From: Pseudomonas sp. HAR-UPW-AIA-41
GTDB lineage: Bacteria; Pseudomonadota; Gammaproteobacteria; Pseudomonadales; Pseudomonadaceae
Direction of reading: 5' to 3'
Assembly: GCF_002304225.1 (NCBI RefSeq)
Contig: NZ_NSLB01000001.1
Coordinates: 806,001-870,000 of the forward strand
Length of the DNA: 64,000 nt
This document shows, one piece after another, positions 60,550 through 64,000 of the stretch. The position numbers were made by a program, and so were the translations under genes. Under the pieces are notes generated by a model. That model did not search any database. It was not told where the DNA came from and worked only from the letters and a program-made list of their open reading frames with translations. Numbering within the stretch: the first letter of the stretch is position 1; each line of letters starts with the position of its first letter.

Positions 60550-61035
60550 GTGACCGATAAATTGCTCGATATTCCTTGCACCACCATCAAGGGTGAACAG
60601 AAGACGCTGGCCGACTTTGGTGGCAAGGCCATGCTGGTGGTCAATACCGCCAGCAAGTGCGGCTTTACCCCGCAGTACAAGGGGCTTGAATCCCTGTGGC
60701 AGAACTACAAGGACAAGGGGCTGGTGGTGCTGGGCTTTCCCTGCAACCAGTTTGGCAAGCAGGAACCGGGTAACGAAGGGGCGATCTCCGAGTTCTGTGA
60801 GCTGAACTTCGGCGTCAGCTTCCCGCTGTTCAAGAAGATCGACGTCAATGGCAGTGACGCCCATCCGCTGTTTGTGCAGCTCAAACAGCGCGCGCCGGGC
60901 CTGCTGGGTAGTCAGGGTATCAAGTGGAACTTCACCAAGTTCCTGATCGGCGCCGATGGCAAGGTGGTCAAGCGTTTTGCTCCGACCACCAAGCCGGAAG
61001 AGCTGACTGCCGAGATCGAAGCGCTGCTCAAATGA
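60550..61035 (+). CDS. gpx: Glutathione peroxidase family protein
   Basis: A 161-residue peroxidase of the Cys-type GPx family. Catalytic Cys is in NTASKCGFTPQYKGLE, Gln and resolving Cys in VLGFPCNQFGKQEPG, and Trp-Asn in IKWNFTKFLIGADG. It reduces hydroperoxides, probably using thioredoxin. GTG at 60550 (VTDKLLDIPCTTI) has AGAGG upstream. It overlaps ospR by 4 bases (ATGA). Confidence 0.92.
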   Translation: MTDKLLDIPCTTIKGEQKTLADFGGKAMLVVNTASKCGFTPQYKGLESLWQNYKDKGLVVLGFPCNQFGKQEPGNEGAISEFCELNFGVSFPLFKKIDVNGSDAHPLFVQLKQRAPGLLGSQGIKWNFTKFLIGADGKVVKRFAPTTKPEELTAEIEALLK

Positions 61036-61485
61036 GTCAGGTGCTGGATCCGCAGCTGCAGCTGGACCACCAGCTGTGCTTCAAGCTGTATGCAGCTTCC
61101 CGGGCCATCATTCGCGGCTACCGACCGATGCTGGATGCGCTGGGGCTGACCTATCCGCAGTACCTCGCGATGCTGGTGCTGTGGGAGTGGCATCAGCAGC
61201 CACCGGCACAGGCGACCGTCAAGGCACTGGGCGAGCGCCTGATGCTGGACTCCGGGACTCTGACGCCCCTGCTCAAGCGGCTGCAGCAGCAGGGGCTGCT
61301 GTTGCGTCAGCGTTCGCAGGCCGATGAGCGCGAAGTATCTCTGCAGCTCACACCGACGGGCGTGCAGCTGCGCGAGCAGGTATTGCCGCTGCGTCAGCAG
61401 TTGATCGAGAGTGCCGGGCTGGATGGGGAGGAGCCTTCTGCCCTGCGCGAGCAGCTCGATCAGTTGCTTGGGCAGTTTCTCCAGC

Positions 61486-61505
<20 letters not shown>
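61032..61505 (+). CDS. ospR: MarR-family peroxide-sensing regulator OspR
   Basis: A 157-residue MarR/OhrR protein. The N-terminal reactive Cys is in QLCFKLYAASRAI. The wing-helix region is PAQATVKALGERLMLDSGTLTPLLKRLQQQGLLLRQRSQADEREVSLQLTPTG. In P. aeruginosa OspR represses the adjacent gpx gene and is released by peroxide oxidation of that Cys. Same adjacency and a matching operator upstream of gpx support the name. The 3' end overlaps sagS by 20 bases on the other strand. Confidence 0.9.
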
Positions 61506-63804
<2,299 letters not shown>

Positions 63805-63899
63805 CGGCACGGTGCCTTGAGAGAATGCTGGTAAAGCATAGCCGATCGTTGCTGCTGAACGGCAGCGAGTCTGTCACGCCATTCGAGTGAGAGAGTGAA

Positions 63900-64000
63900 A
63901 TGGACGAATCATTGGGGCCGCTGCTGACACGTGCTGAAAGTTTGCTGGCGCGCCTTGAAAACTGGCTGCCGCCAGCGCCTACGAGTATCGACTGGCAGCA
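63900..64000 (+). CDS. 5' end of a probable DUF815 ATPase gene, cut by the window
   Basis: About 33 codons from ATG at 63900 (MDESLGPLLTRAESLLARLENWLPP), with GAGAG upstream. The start resembles DUF815 AAA+ proteins, which is also what I recall at this place in Pseudomonas. The P-loop would be outside the window, so the identity is tentative. Confidence 0.55.
   Translation, partial: MDESLGPLLTRAESLLARLENWLPPAPTSIDWQ

Overview
The window is a chromosomal core segment of a Pseudomonas-like gammaproteobacterium. The evidence is gene order and protein sequence: mfd / gap / nqrABCDEF-apbE-nqrM / sthA / lolCDE / comEC / lpxK-kdsB-murB / rne-rluC / yceD-rpmF-plsX-fabD-fabG-acpP-fabF-pabC-mltG-tmk-holB-pilZ-tatD / etfQO-etfBA / htpX / alaA / msrB-gpx-ospR / sagS. 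This order is close to the P. aeruginosa layout as I recall it. GC is high, GTG and TTG starts are frequent, and genes are tightly packed. I see no insertion sequence, prophage, integron, CRISPR array, tRNA or rRNA.

Layout. Positions 1-6.3 kb hold the 5' part of mfd (cut by the window edge), a long GAPDH, an aromatic amino acid permease and a small periplasmic protein. Positions 6.5-15.1 kb form a redox block: the six Na+-NQR subunits, the flavin transferase ApbE that loads FMN on NqrB and NqrC, the maturation factor NqrM, and the soluble transhydrogenase SthA. Positions 15.2-30.4 kb are mainly envelope genes: a PilZ protein, a GlpQ-like phosphodiesterase, lolCDE, comEC, an ExbB/ExbD pair, lpxK, kdsB and murB. 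A P-type ATPase and a YqaA-type membrane protein lie between murB and rne.

Positions 30.9-35.4 kb hold rne and rluC, divergent across a 560-base spacer. As read, rne carries a one-base frameshift in its repeat-rich, disordered C-terminal part. Positions 35.4-47.8 kb are the fatty-acid/phospholipid cluster followed by pabC, mltG, tmk, holB, pilZ and tatD. A small RNA matching RgsA converges on tatD. Positions 48.2-51.1 kb hold a TetR regulator, a radical SAM protein, a lipoprotein and a DUF1285 protein. Positions 51.2-54.8 kb hold the divergent electron-transfer flavoprotein genes, whose spacer has a PsrA-type operator between two good promoters and a hairpin-rich leader. Positions 54.9-64 kb hold a DODA-type dioxygenase, tpm, htpX, an alaA operon, the peroxide-response group msrB-gpx-ospR, and the hybrid kinase sagS.

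Most genes are ordinary housekeeping genes. The points worth checking are regulatory or structural: the rne frameshift and long leader, the etf spacer, an apparently leaderless yceD transcript, the ospR operator, and the P-type ATPase with a PQEF motif in place of PEGL/PEEF. I found no convincing new multi-gene system.
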